Assembly (NCBI RefSeq): GCF_040869045.1
Contig: NC_090322.1
Span: forward strand, 79,259,675 to 79,323,674
Origin: Eurosta solidaginis
Taxonomy: Eukaryota; Arthropoda; Insecta; Diptera; Tephritidae
DNA length: 64,000 nt
Direction: 5' to 3'
Under the pieces are notes generated by a model. It had not been told where the DNA came from. It did not search any database and saw only the letters and a list, made by a program, of their open reading frames with translations. The position numbers and the translations under genes are program-made. This document shows, piece after piece, positions 31,580 to 40,135 of this stretch (within the stretch, counting starts at the first letter, position 1; each line of letters starts with the position of its first letter).

Positions 31580-33501
31580 ACGTTTCATCTAGTAATACTC
31601 ATCTTTCAAATGACATCACGGCATGGACGGAGGGGCTAAAGGAAGCCTATCAGAGTAAGGCAAAACAACTGCTCCTAAAGTACGCGAACATATTTGACCA
31701 GCATGGTTCCAAACCAGGCCGCAACAATGTTGTGAAACATCAAATTGACACTGGAGATGCGAGACCGATCCGTCAAGCTCCTCGTAGGGTTCCACTGGCG
31801 AAGCGGGAAGTTGTGAGTCAAATCATACAAGAAATGAGCGACAGCGGCGTCATCGAAACATCAGCTAGTCCATGGAGCTTACTGGTAGGACTTGTAAAGA
31901 AGAAGGATGGAAAATGAGGTTTTGCGTGGACTACTGGAAGTTGAATGACGTTACGAAAAAGGATAGCTACCCATTGCCAAGAATTGACGACACTCTGGAC
32001 TTGCTCTCTGGTACGAAATGGTTTTTCACACTGGACTTGAAAAGTGGCTACTGCCAAGTGGATATGAAGGAGAAAGACAAAGAGAAAACAGCCTTCAGCG
32101 TCGGAGATGAGTCTTTGGCAATTTACAGTAATGCCCTTTGCACTATGTAATGCACCAGCTACTTTAGAGAGACTCATGGATCAGGTATTGAAAGGACTAC
32201 ATTGGAAACCATGCTTGGTGTACCTGGACGACATCATCGTATTGGGCAAGAATTATGATGAACATCTTAAAAATTTGGAGAAAGTTTTCCAGAGAATAGC
32301 TGGCACTGGTCTGAAACTAAGTCCCAAAAAGTGTGCGCTGTTTAAAAAGGAAGTAAATTATTTGGGTCACAAGGTAACGACAGAGGGCATCTGCACTGCG
32401 AACGAAAAGCTAGAGGCTGTAAAGGATTGGCCAAGACCACAGAACCTACATGAGTTGAGAAGTTTCCTTGGGATGTGCACATACTACCGCCGATTTATAC
32501 CAAATTTTGCCAGCGTAGCCCATAGCCTCCACGCGCTTACAAGAAAAAATAAAGCTTTTGAATGAAAGAAGGTGCAAGAAGTGGCTTTCCAAACATTCAA
32601 AGAGCGTTTGTGCACTGCCCCATTGTTGGCATATCCGATTCCAGGAGCAACGTTTATTCTAGATACAGATGCGAGCGGATATGCTATAGGAGGTGTTTTG
32701 TCACAACTGGTCGATGGACATGAGACGGTAGTTGCATATTACAGCCGTTCAATTGGAAAACCAGAGAGGAACTACTGCGTTACACGGAGAGAACTGTTGG
32801 CATTGGTAGAGTGCATTAAACATTTTCACAAATACCTCTACGGCCAGCGATTCCGCGTCCGGACAGATCACGCAGCGTTGAAATGGCTTCTGCAGTTCCG
32901 TAATCCAGAAGGACAATTGGGACGGTGGATCGAGCGACTACAAAGCTATGACTTTTCCATTGAGCATCGAAAAGGTAGTACCCATGGAAATGCTGATGCA
33001 ATGTCACGAAGACGGAGTAGTTTGGAATGCAAGCACTGTTCAAAGGCCGAGGCTAAAGAAGACTTTATAGATGTCCGGCTATTGACTATAACATGCACAG
33101 ATGAATGGGACAAGGAAAAACTAAGGAAGTGCCAGCTAGAAGATACGGATCTGTCACATGTTATGCAAGGGCTCGAAAGAAATGAAAGACCAAATAGAGA
33201 GATGTCAGCAGAGCGTCCCATTGCGAAGTCATATTGGGCACAGTGGAACAGTTTAGAGTTGATATCCGGTTGCTTGCATCGAGTATGGGAGAGTGAGAAT
33301 GGTCAAAGTAAGAGGAAACTGATAGTTGTTCCAAGCAAAAGGGGCCCGACGTTCTCAGCGAACTACATAACGGTCCAAGTGGAGGTCATCTGGGAATCAC
33401 GAAGACGCTCCAGAAGATTAAACAGAGATTCTATTGGGTTGGTTGCCGTCAGCAGTGATCAGCAGTGCATGAGACAACGGGCTAAAGCCCTGCCAAAGTA
33501 G
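31580..33501 (+). pseudogene. Gypsy copy 1 pol, RT and RNase H
   Basis: Frames 31732-31917, 31872-32150, 32107-32565 and 32572-33501 together give RT with LVKKKDGK, FCVDYWKLNDV (the usual YRKLN is changed), YPLPRIDDTLD, FTLDLKSGYCQV (motif A) and YLDDIIVLG (motif C, about 32222-32245). RNase H follows with LDTDASGYAIGGVLSQ, YCVTRRELLALVE and TDHAALKWLL. Frameshifts lie near 31915 and 32130, and a stop at about 32565 separates the thumb from RNase H. The RT residues are mostly kept but the frame is not. Confidence 0.8.
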
Positions 33502-33830
33502 TCAAGAAATCCACTGGTGTTTTGGAAGAAGAGCTGAGAGGAACACACGATCTGATAAGGCAACGAACAAAGATTATGAGTGACAAGATGAAAGCCAGAT
33601 AGGATAAAGCAATTAATTCGGAAGTTTTTCAGGAAGGAGATTTGGTGCCGTTATACAACCCACAACGGAAAAAGGGTTGTCCCCGAAATTGCAGTGTAAC
33701 TGGGAAGGCCCATACAAAGTTGTAAAACGGATCAACGATGTAGGGTACCGCATACAAACCATTAGTAAACGACGAAACAAAATGAAAGTGGTTCATCTGG
33801 AAAGGCTGGCGGCGTTTAGATCAGACTTAG
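33360..33830 (+). pseudogene. Gypsy copy 1 integrase, core deleted
   Basis: After the H2C2 region the text jumps at about 33455 from GLVAVS to the sequence that follows AYR in the integrase of the sister copies (AVHETT). About 0.5 kb is missing relative to 57190-57700, including all three catalytic acidic residues. A second small deletion near 33500 removes the next 60-80 bp. The C-terminal part then runs to about 33830 with a stop near 33601. This copy could not integrate on its own. Confidence 0.8.
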
Positions 33831-33841
33831 GTGGAGGGCAG
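33828..33841 (+). promoter_or_regulatory. Polypurine tract of Gypsy copy 1
   Basis: AGGTGGAGGGCAG stands directly before the TGTGACG start of the 3' LTR. The same purine-rich run precedes the LTRs at 52925 and 58164, as expected for plus-strand priming. Confidence 0.75.
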
Positions 33842-33866
33842 TGTGACGAATATTAGCAACACTAAA

Positions 33867-34247
33867 GGGCCAGTTATACTTACAGTGCATTGCATGACAA
33901 AACAGTACATAGCATGTGAAACATAAACGTGATTATACTTTACGTAGCGTACATAGACTATCGCTGACAAGGGAAAGCATACACACAAATAAAGTTTGTA
34001 TGTAAAATATACACAACCACAAGCAAGCAATATGTGCTACTCTGAGAGTGATGCTCATTTTTCCACTCTTTGCAATAACAATGTTAACAGCACTGTTAGT
34101 GAGAGAGTCGCGCTATAGCACATACATGAAAATCAAAATTCAACAGATTTCCATGCAATGCAATGCACACCATAGTCTAATCAAGTACACGCAAATCTCA
34201 TTGAACAGATATTGTTTGTGAGAGCAACGAATGAGTACAACTGATCC
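33867..34247. other. Unassigned insert DNA in the 3' LTR
   Basis: This is not part of the LTR and has no coding potential that I recognise. It is interrupted at 34261 by the RTE-like LINE, and the target duplication shows it continues at 35104-35119. Its other boundary may be the MITE that follows. Confidence 0.45.
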
Positions 34248-34260
34248 TTAAGGGATATTA
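34248..34260 (+). repeat. Target-site duplication of the RTE-like LINE, left copy (13 bp)
   Basis: TTAAGGGATATTA is repeated at 35104-35116 and brackets the LINE exactly. The left copy adjoins the (TAAG)n tail. Confidence 0.9.
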
Positions 34261-35103
34261 CTTACTTACTTAATAGGCGCTTAACCGTCTAAACGGTTCT
34301 GGCCGTCCAACAAGGCGCGCCAGTCGCTCCTTCGCTCCGCCAACCGGCGCCGATTGGTCATACCAAGGGAGTTTAAATCGCTTTCCACCTGGTCCTTCCA
34401 ACGGAGTTGGGGCCGGCCTCTACCTCTGCTTCCATAGGCGGGTTCCGATAGAAACACTTTTTTGGCCGGAGCATCATCATTCATTCGCATAACATGGCCT
34501 AGCCAGCGCAGCCGCTGTGTTTTAATTCGCTGGACTATGTTGATGTCTGCGTATAGCTCGTACACCTCATCATTAAATCTTCTTCGGTACTCGCCACCGC
34601 CAACGCGTAGAGGTCCATAAATCTTTCGAAGAACTTTTCTCTCGAACACTCCCAAAGCCGCTTCATCTGCTGTTGTCATGGTCCATGCTTCTGACCCATA
34701 TTTCAGGACGGGTACGATAAGTGACTTGTAGAGTATGATTTTCGTTCGCCGAGAGAGGACTTTACTTTTCAATTGCCTACCTAGTCCAAAGTAGCATTTA
34801 TTGGCAAGATTGATTCTTCGCTGGATTTCAGTGCTGATGTTGTTGCTAGTATTGATGCTGGTTCCCAAATAAACGAAGTTTTTTACTATTTCGAAATTAT
34901 GACTGCCAACAGTAGCGTGGTTGCCAAGGCGCGTATGCGCTGACTCTTTGCTGGATGACAGCAGGTACTTCGTTTTGTCCTCATTCACCATCAAACCCAT
35001 CTTTACCGCTTCTTTTTCCAGTTTGGAGTAAGCAGAACTAACAGCGCAGGTGTTTAGGCCGATGATATCAATGTCATCAGCATATGCCAGTAATTGCACG
35101 CTT
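34261..35103 (-). mobile_element. RTE-like LINE, 5'-truncated, C-terminal RT ORF
   Basis: The minus-strand frame 35099-34281 (272 codons) starts at the RT active site, YADDIDIIG. It continues with LMVNEDKTKYLL, FVYLGTSI and LIVPVLKYGSEAWTM, and ends in the C-terminal LRWLGHVMRM and GRGRPQLRWKDQV blocks. These are usual in RTE-like insect LINEs. It is open throughout, but the RT N-terminus and endonuclease are missing by 5' truncation. The 3' end has a (TAAG)n tail at 34261-34272 and 13-bp target duplications flank it, so this is a classic LINE insertion. Confidence 0.85.
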
Positions 35104-35119
35104 TTAAGGGATATTAGAA

Positions 35120-35507
35120 GTGTTTTTTTTTACACGCGTATACGTTTCGTTTACGCGTGAAAAAACGCCTATCCTCGCTTAGATAATGCTTATATGACCC
35201 ATCTAGCGGTTGTGGTTAAACATTTAGCTACAGCAACAGGGTGTATCGAAAAGCGGAGACACAACGCTCTGGTGGCCATAGGGTATAACATATAGCTGAA
35301 TCAGTTGCGATGAATTGTGGACACACATAGAATACATAGAATAGTGAAACAAAGACACATATTTCAGTTACATCTGAGTATAATGCGAATTGAAATTTCG
35401 TAGGACAAAATTTATGCGCAGCAATTTCAGAGGTGTATTTAAAGTTTGTCGATTAGCAGTCCATATAAAGTTTAAGCGTAAACGGATATACGCGTGTTAA
35501 AAAACAC
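35120..35507. mobile_element. MITE with about 32-37 bp terminal inverted repeats
   Basis: The left end (35120-35156, beginning GTGTTTTTTTTTACACGCG) and the right end (35476-35507, ending GCGTGTTAAAAAACAC) are imperfect reverse complements. They share GCGTAAACG and TATACGCGTGT cores. The 320-bp interior has no coding. The right end is within 3 bp of the point where the Gypsy LTR resumes. Confidence 0.6.
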
Positions 35508-36008
35508 GGCTACTATCATCTCTACGCCGATACTAAGCAGTGACTTGTATGCACATAACCAAATCAATCATTATGTCTACACATATGTACGTACACGCAG
35601 CGGTGAGAAACGCACAAACCCATGCATATATCTTATCTGAGATACTCACAAAAGTAGGCAATCAATTGTGCAAGTATCACTCACATATACACGCGCATAT
35701 GAGAAGCTATAACAGGCATCTGTAGTTATATCTGGTAATTTTATAGCTGGTAACTAAGTTAAATTCTAGAAACGTCTAGAAGTATGCGAACGAGGAAATC
35801 ACAAAGTATAAAAGGAGGTAAAGCTGAGAATCAGGAATCAGTTTGAGTTAAGCTCGCCATCAGTTGAGAAGTAGAAGTGTTATTGTGAAAATAGTCTAAT
35901 AAAGACCATTTTGCATTATTGAATATTGGAGTTATTTATTGAACAGTTTAGTGATTCGAACGTTAGCAGAAGGTTGCAAATAAGTGGAATTGCACTAAAT
36001 TCGTTACA

Positions 36009-36110
36009 ATATTTTTATTGTCTCCTCACTGTTCGAAGGCCCAGGGGAAAAATCATTATCAATAGTCGAATCGGATACGGAGCGTGAATGGTTTTGAGCC
36101 AGCTGCCAAA
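36009..36110 (-). pseudogene. hAT transposase N-terminal exon piece
   Basis: On the minus strand this reads as an acidic, Ser-rich stretch (QNHSRSVSDSTIDNDF, then SNSEETIK). Once the Gypsy copy and one ATAT are removed, it is in frame with the hAT sequence at 26992 downward. Just upstream is TTTGGCAG, which could be a splice acceptor. It is the N-terminal side of the hAT gene, 9 kb away from its remainder. Confidence 0.6.
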
Positions 36111-36344
36111 TGAAATATTTATTCTTAAATTTTATTATATTATTTTTATTTTTCACACTTCACTATAATATTAAAACGAAATGCAGATATTCGTTGCTTT
36201 TTAAATTCGGCTTAAAAATTGCACATGGAACAATTAAACTCTCCTGAATTAAAAAAAAAAAAATGTCTTAGTACCTCTAAATCGCGGGGCCCATCAGAAA
36301 CCACGGGCCCGGGGGAATCCCCCACCCCCTCGACAGGCCTGAGT
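36111..36344. other. AT-rich hAT flank
   Basis: No gene is seen. It includes an A14 run near 36250 and a GC-rich palindrome-like patch around 36285-36315, just before the Jockey sequence. Confidence 0.4.
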
Positions 36345-36916
36345 GGGGGCGTCTCCGTTTATTGCGCAGAACGTCGTTTCTTCTATTTGATCCGCCAACA
36401 TCTCACTCCTGCTGCCGCCTGCAGGTTTGAACGCCATAGATCGCGATGGGCATTGATCGCCTAAGATAATGCGGTTATCGCCAGTGAGTAAGGCTCTGAT
36501 ATTGGGGCGGTATCCACTGGGGCAACAGGTGGCAGGAGGGATGTAGATGTTGATAATTTATAGGTTTACGTCGCCTGACCGGACAGATAAGCCGTGACGT
36601 TCTAAGACACTGTCCCTGCGGCCGATGTCGGGATCAAATATATGATATTGCACTGAGTGGTGTATGACGAACGCGAGACCGCCTCCATTTCCGCTCTCGG
36701 GATCTTGTGGGAGGCCAGGACGGAATTGCTGTTGTGGCCCTGGGACTGGACGTCCCTGGGTAAGCATTGGGGTACCCAGTGTATTTGCGTTTGCGGCCTG
36801 TCAACATGGCGCAATGAAGCCCGTCGGGGGTTGACGTCGCGGAGACCAGAACATCTAGGAAAGTGGCACCGTCCAAGGCAGGAGCTGCATTGGACGAATG
36901 ACGCAAACATATATAT
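36345..36916 (-). pseudogene. Jockey-like LINE copy B, endonuclease region
   Basis: The minus frames contain ESGNGGGLAFVIHHSVQYHIFDPDI and an upstream Cys/His region (CSSCLGRCHFPRCSGL), in the same order as copy A. It ends abruptly at about 36345 within the endonuclease, at the block that in copy A follows NCHSSSDIS. An internal deletion near 36705-36715 is visible. Its upstream end directly joins the 3' tail of copy A. Confidence 0.7.
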
Positions 36917-37069
36917 TCTGTTGTTGTAGCAGTGCTTCGCCCCATCCAATAGGTGCGACCGATCACAAATTGTCATCAATATCCTCAAACGGGAGTCCAA
37001 GGAAACTTTCTGTTTCAACAGGGGTGGACCATAATGTGAGGGGTATTACAGGCGTTGGTTTCTCATTAC

Positions 37070-37216
37070 AATTAAAGAGATGATTCAAGGTTCGAATCGA
37101 GCTCAAGGCCAGAACAATAATTATCATTAGAAGAAAAATATTGTTCTGGCCTTGAGCTCGATTCGAACCTGGAATGATTTATCAATAGGCCGATAAAAAC
37201 AATAATTAAAGAGATG
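37070..37216. mobile_element. 121-bp palindromic tRNA-like insert with 13-bp target duplication
   Basis: AATTAAAGAGATG occurs at 37070-37082 and again at 37204-37216 and is single in copy C. Between them, arms of about 30 bp containing GGTTCGAATCGAGCTC (a B-box-like core) face each other around a 21-bp loop (about 37089-37175). The right side ends in an A-rich stretch (ATAAAAACAAT). Confidence 0.75.
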
Positions 37217-37992
37217 GTTGGTGTCATGTGGGGACACATTGCAAGCAGGCCATACGTTTTGTATGTCGGGGTTGGTTCTGGATAGGTAAGAGTTTAACCT
37301 GTTACAGTATCCAGATCGAAGTTGAGCTAGAGTGACTTCCTCTTCCGCAAGTTTTGGGTACTGTTCTTTGAGTACTGGATTCACCGAGCAATTCCTGGCA
37401 TAAAGGTCCCGACACCTGTTTGTGGAGTTCACTGAGGACCTGCTTGTGTGTTTTTGCTTCACACTTCTTCATAATGCTTACGGAGATGACTCCTTAAGCC
37501 CCTGGGCGGTCTTGGCTCATCAATCAGATCTCTGCCGGGATGCTCAGGTTTCTGGGTATTCAAGAGGAACTATTTGGTTAGCATCTCATTACTCTCCCTG
37601 ATGGGGTGTATTCTCGCCTCATTATATAGATGGTGTTCTGGGGACATAAGAAGACAGCCCGTGGCGGTTCTGAGAGCAGTATTTTTGGCAGGCCTGTAGC
37701 TTCTTCCAGTGTGTTGTTTTAGGCTTGGCGACCATATAGGGGAAGCGTAGCATGCGATCGGCTGGCCAATTGCTTTGTAAGTGGTAATGAGCGTTTCTAT
37801 GTCTTTTCCCCAACTACTGCCAGCAAGAGATTTGAGGAATTTATTACGGCTCTGGATTTTCGGTACAATTGCACCTGCATGCTCACCAAAATGTAGATCC
37901 TGATCAAACGTCACACCCAAGATTGTGGGACAGCCGGCAGCGTAGTGCCATCGACGTGGATGTTCAAAATGGTCGACATTTGGGACGTCCAT
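37127..37992 (-). pseudogene. Jockey-like copy A: RT C-terminal domain
   Basis: Frame 37992-37570 has ILGVTFDQDLHFG, IQSRNKFLKSLAG and the QPIACYASPIWSP block, which are conserved after the RT palm. Frame 37462-37127 has LRSGYCNRLNSYL and CNVSPHDTNHLF, the Cys/His end found in Jockey-type elements. They are separated by frame changes near 37480-37570. The palindromic insert at 37083-37203 splits the last part. Confidence 0.75.
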
Positions 37993-38016
37993 TTTGTAAA
38001 TAAGGTCGCGGAGGAT

Positions 38017-39227
38017 TTAGTCGCGAGGAGAAAAAACTGGAGGGATCAGGGAGGTAGCCGCATATTCTGTTGCAAAGCTCATCGATCTGTGACCCAGGCC
38101 TGGGCCTGCGGCCATTATTGTGCAGTCATCGGCGTAGGAAATGATAGTAACTCCTTCTGGTGGCGAAGGTAGCTTTGGTATGTAGAAGCTAAACAAAAGT
38201 GGGGATAGGACACCACCTTGTGGCACCCCTTGTTTAATTCTTTTTGGTTTTGATGTTGCGTTTCCAAATTGCACCGATGCCTGTCGACCACACAGATAAT
38301 TTGCGGCCCTTTTAAGACATGGGGAAGGCTAGACCCTTCCAAGTCTTGCAGTAACGTGCCATGGTTGACCGTATCAAAAGATGTTGATAGGTCTAGCGCA
38401 ACGAGTACTGTTCAATGGTGGGGGTTTTGATTTAAACCGCAATTTATCTGGGTGCTAATGGCATTTAGCGCGGTGGTGGTGCTATGGAGTTTTCTGACGC
38501 CATGCTGATGACAGGCTAGCTGCAAGTTTGCTTTGAAGTAGGGCAGCAAAATGGCTTCAAGCGCCTTGGCTACTGGCGATAGGAGAGATATCGGGCGATA
38601 TGACTCCCCTATGTTAGCTGGTTTCCCAGGCTTTAGTAGCGGGACAACCTTGGCCATTTTCCATTTTTCGGGAATGACGAAGGTAGAAAGAGACAGGTTG
38701 AAGACATGCGCTAAATATTTGAAACCCTCTTTCCATAGGCTTTTAAGCATCGGCATGGCTATGCCGTCTGGGCCCACTGCTTTGGATGGTTTAGCATGAC
38801 CGATGGCATCCTCAACCTCTTTAGCGGTGATGGTAATTGGAGACGCGCTGAATGGCCTTGCTCTCGCAATCCCGACTGATGCTCGCCAAGGAAAGCGGTT
38901 GTCTGTAAAGGATTTGTATTCATCCCACTTTCCTTTTTTAAAGTTTATGAAAGTGCAGTTTTCTGTGACGATGAAGTCGGCGGTACGCTCGAGCGAAATA
39001 AGTATAGGCAGGTGGTCGGATTCCAATGTTACCATCGGCTGCCAGTTGACGCAGTTTACGAGTTCTGCGCTCACGATGGATATATCTGAGGAACTGTGAC
39101 AGTTTCCTACCATGCGTGTGGGGGCGTCTCCGTTTATTGTGCAGAATGCCGTTTCTTCTATTTGATCCGCCAACATCTCACCCCTACTCTGCCTGCAAGT
39201 TTGAATGCCATAGATCGTGATGGGCAT
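38017..39227 (-). pseudogene. Jockey-like copy A: RT
   Basis: Frame 39227-38412 gives the end of the endonuclease (SSDISIVSAEL, SDHLPILISL) and then RT with AVGPDGIAMPMLK, KMAKVVPLLKPGK, YRPISLLSP and CHQHGVRKL. Motif A lies around 38400-38340, where the frame changes. Frame 38274-38017 has KQGVPQGGVLSPLLF (motif B) and SYADDCTIM (motif C). The RT motifs are all present, but one or more frameshifts stop a continuous protein. Confidence 0.8.
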
Positions 39228-39666
39228 TGAAATCGCCTAAGATAATGCGATTATTGCCAGTGAGTGAGATGCTGATATTTGGGCGGTATCCACCGGGGCA
39301 GCAGGTGGCAGGAGGGATGTAGATGTTGATGATTTCGAGGTTTGCATCGCCTGCCCGGACAGATAAGCTCTTACGTTCTAAGACACTGTCCCTGCGGCCG
39401 ATGTCGGGATCAAATATATGATATTGCACTGAATGGTGGATGATAAACGCGAGACCGCCTCCATTCCCGCTCTCACGATCTTTTCTGTGGACATTGTACC
39501 CAGAACAGGTCTGCAATGTAGATCTTGCTGTGAGTTTAGTCTCTTGAATCGCAGCAATGCGGATGTTGTGCCGCTTCATGAAATCGAATATCTCCGTGAT
39601 CTTCCCAGTTAATCCATTACAGTTTAACTTCCGAATTCTGAAGTGTATAGGGGGAGACGTCGTCAC
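39184..39666 (-). pseudogene. Jockey-like copy A: EEP endonuclease
   Basis: The 160-codon frame has the order of the apurinic-like endonuclease of Jockey elements: LNCNGL, AAIQETKL (catalytic E), GGGLAFIIHH, INIYIPP and LGDFNAHHDLWHS (catalytic D and N). The last part and the SDH box are in the next frame (39227 downward). This is the nick-making activity of target-primed reverse transcription. Confidence 0.8.
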
Positions 39667-40135
39667 TCTGGGAGTAAGTGACGGGTGACTACGCCTGGGT
39701 TGTGGAAAGCCAGGACGCGACTGCTGTTGTAGCCCTGGGAATAGACGTCATTGGGGTACCCGGTGTGTTTGGGTTTGCGGCCTGGCAACATGGCGCTATG
39801 AAACCCGTCGGGGGGTTGCCGTCGCGGAGACCAGAACATCTAGGAAAGTGGCACCGTCCAAGGCAGGAACTGTATTGGGCGGATGTCGCAAACATATATA
39901 TTCTTTGCTGGCAAACGGTGAAAAAGGTGGTAGGGACTGAAGGTCTGTTTCCTTGACCTACACGATTGCTTCCGGAAAAGAGGGGGAGAAGGGGCGGTGG
40001 CTGATGCTCGGCATTGCTACCGACTGTACTACGGAGATTGTAGTTATGAGTGGGAGCGGCCGTATGAGCTGGTGGCGCCGTAGGGCGCGAGCAGCAGCGG
40101 GTACTTGTTGTAGCTTGCTTTTCCGGCAGCAATTG

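Larger units (their letters stand above)
33842..36008 (+). repeat. Gypsy copy 1, 3' LTR split by nested inserts
   Basis: The LTR start (33842-33866) and the rest (about 35510-36008) match the other LTRs of this family. About 1.64 kb of foreign DNA lies between them, containing an unnamed stretch, an RTE-like LINE and a MITE. It ends TTCGTTACA at 36008, followed by the ATAT target duplication. Confidence 0.85.
36917..40134 (-). mobile_element. Jockey-like LINE copy A (full span)
   Basis: Minus-strand LINE. In order from 40134 downward: a low-complexity N-terminal part, a Cys/His cluster (CSSCLGRCHFPRC), EEP endonuclease (39666-39184), RT (39227-38017), RT C-terminal domain and a final Cys/His region (37992-36960). 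It ends in a CTACAACAACA tail near 36917-36930. Frames change several times and a 121-bp palindrome is inserted at 37083-37203. Copy C starts 2 bp away in the opposite orientation. Confidence 0.8.

Noticed and set aside
30447..31639. Plus-strand ORFs within the repeated array (80 and 68 codons)
   Set aside because: They repeat with the unit, read across the reverse complement of the tRNA-like B box, and have no protein features. They are by-products of the tandem repeat.
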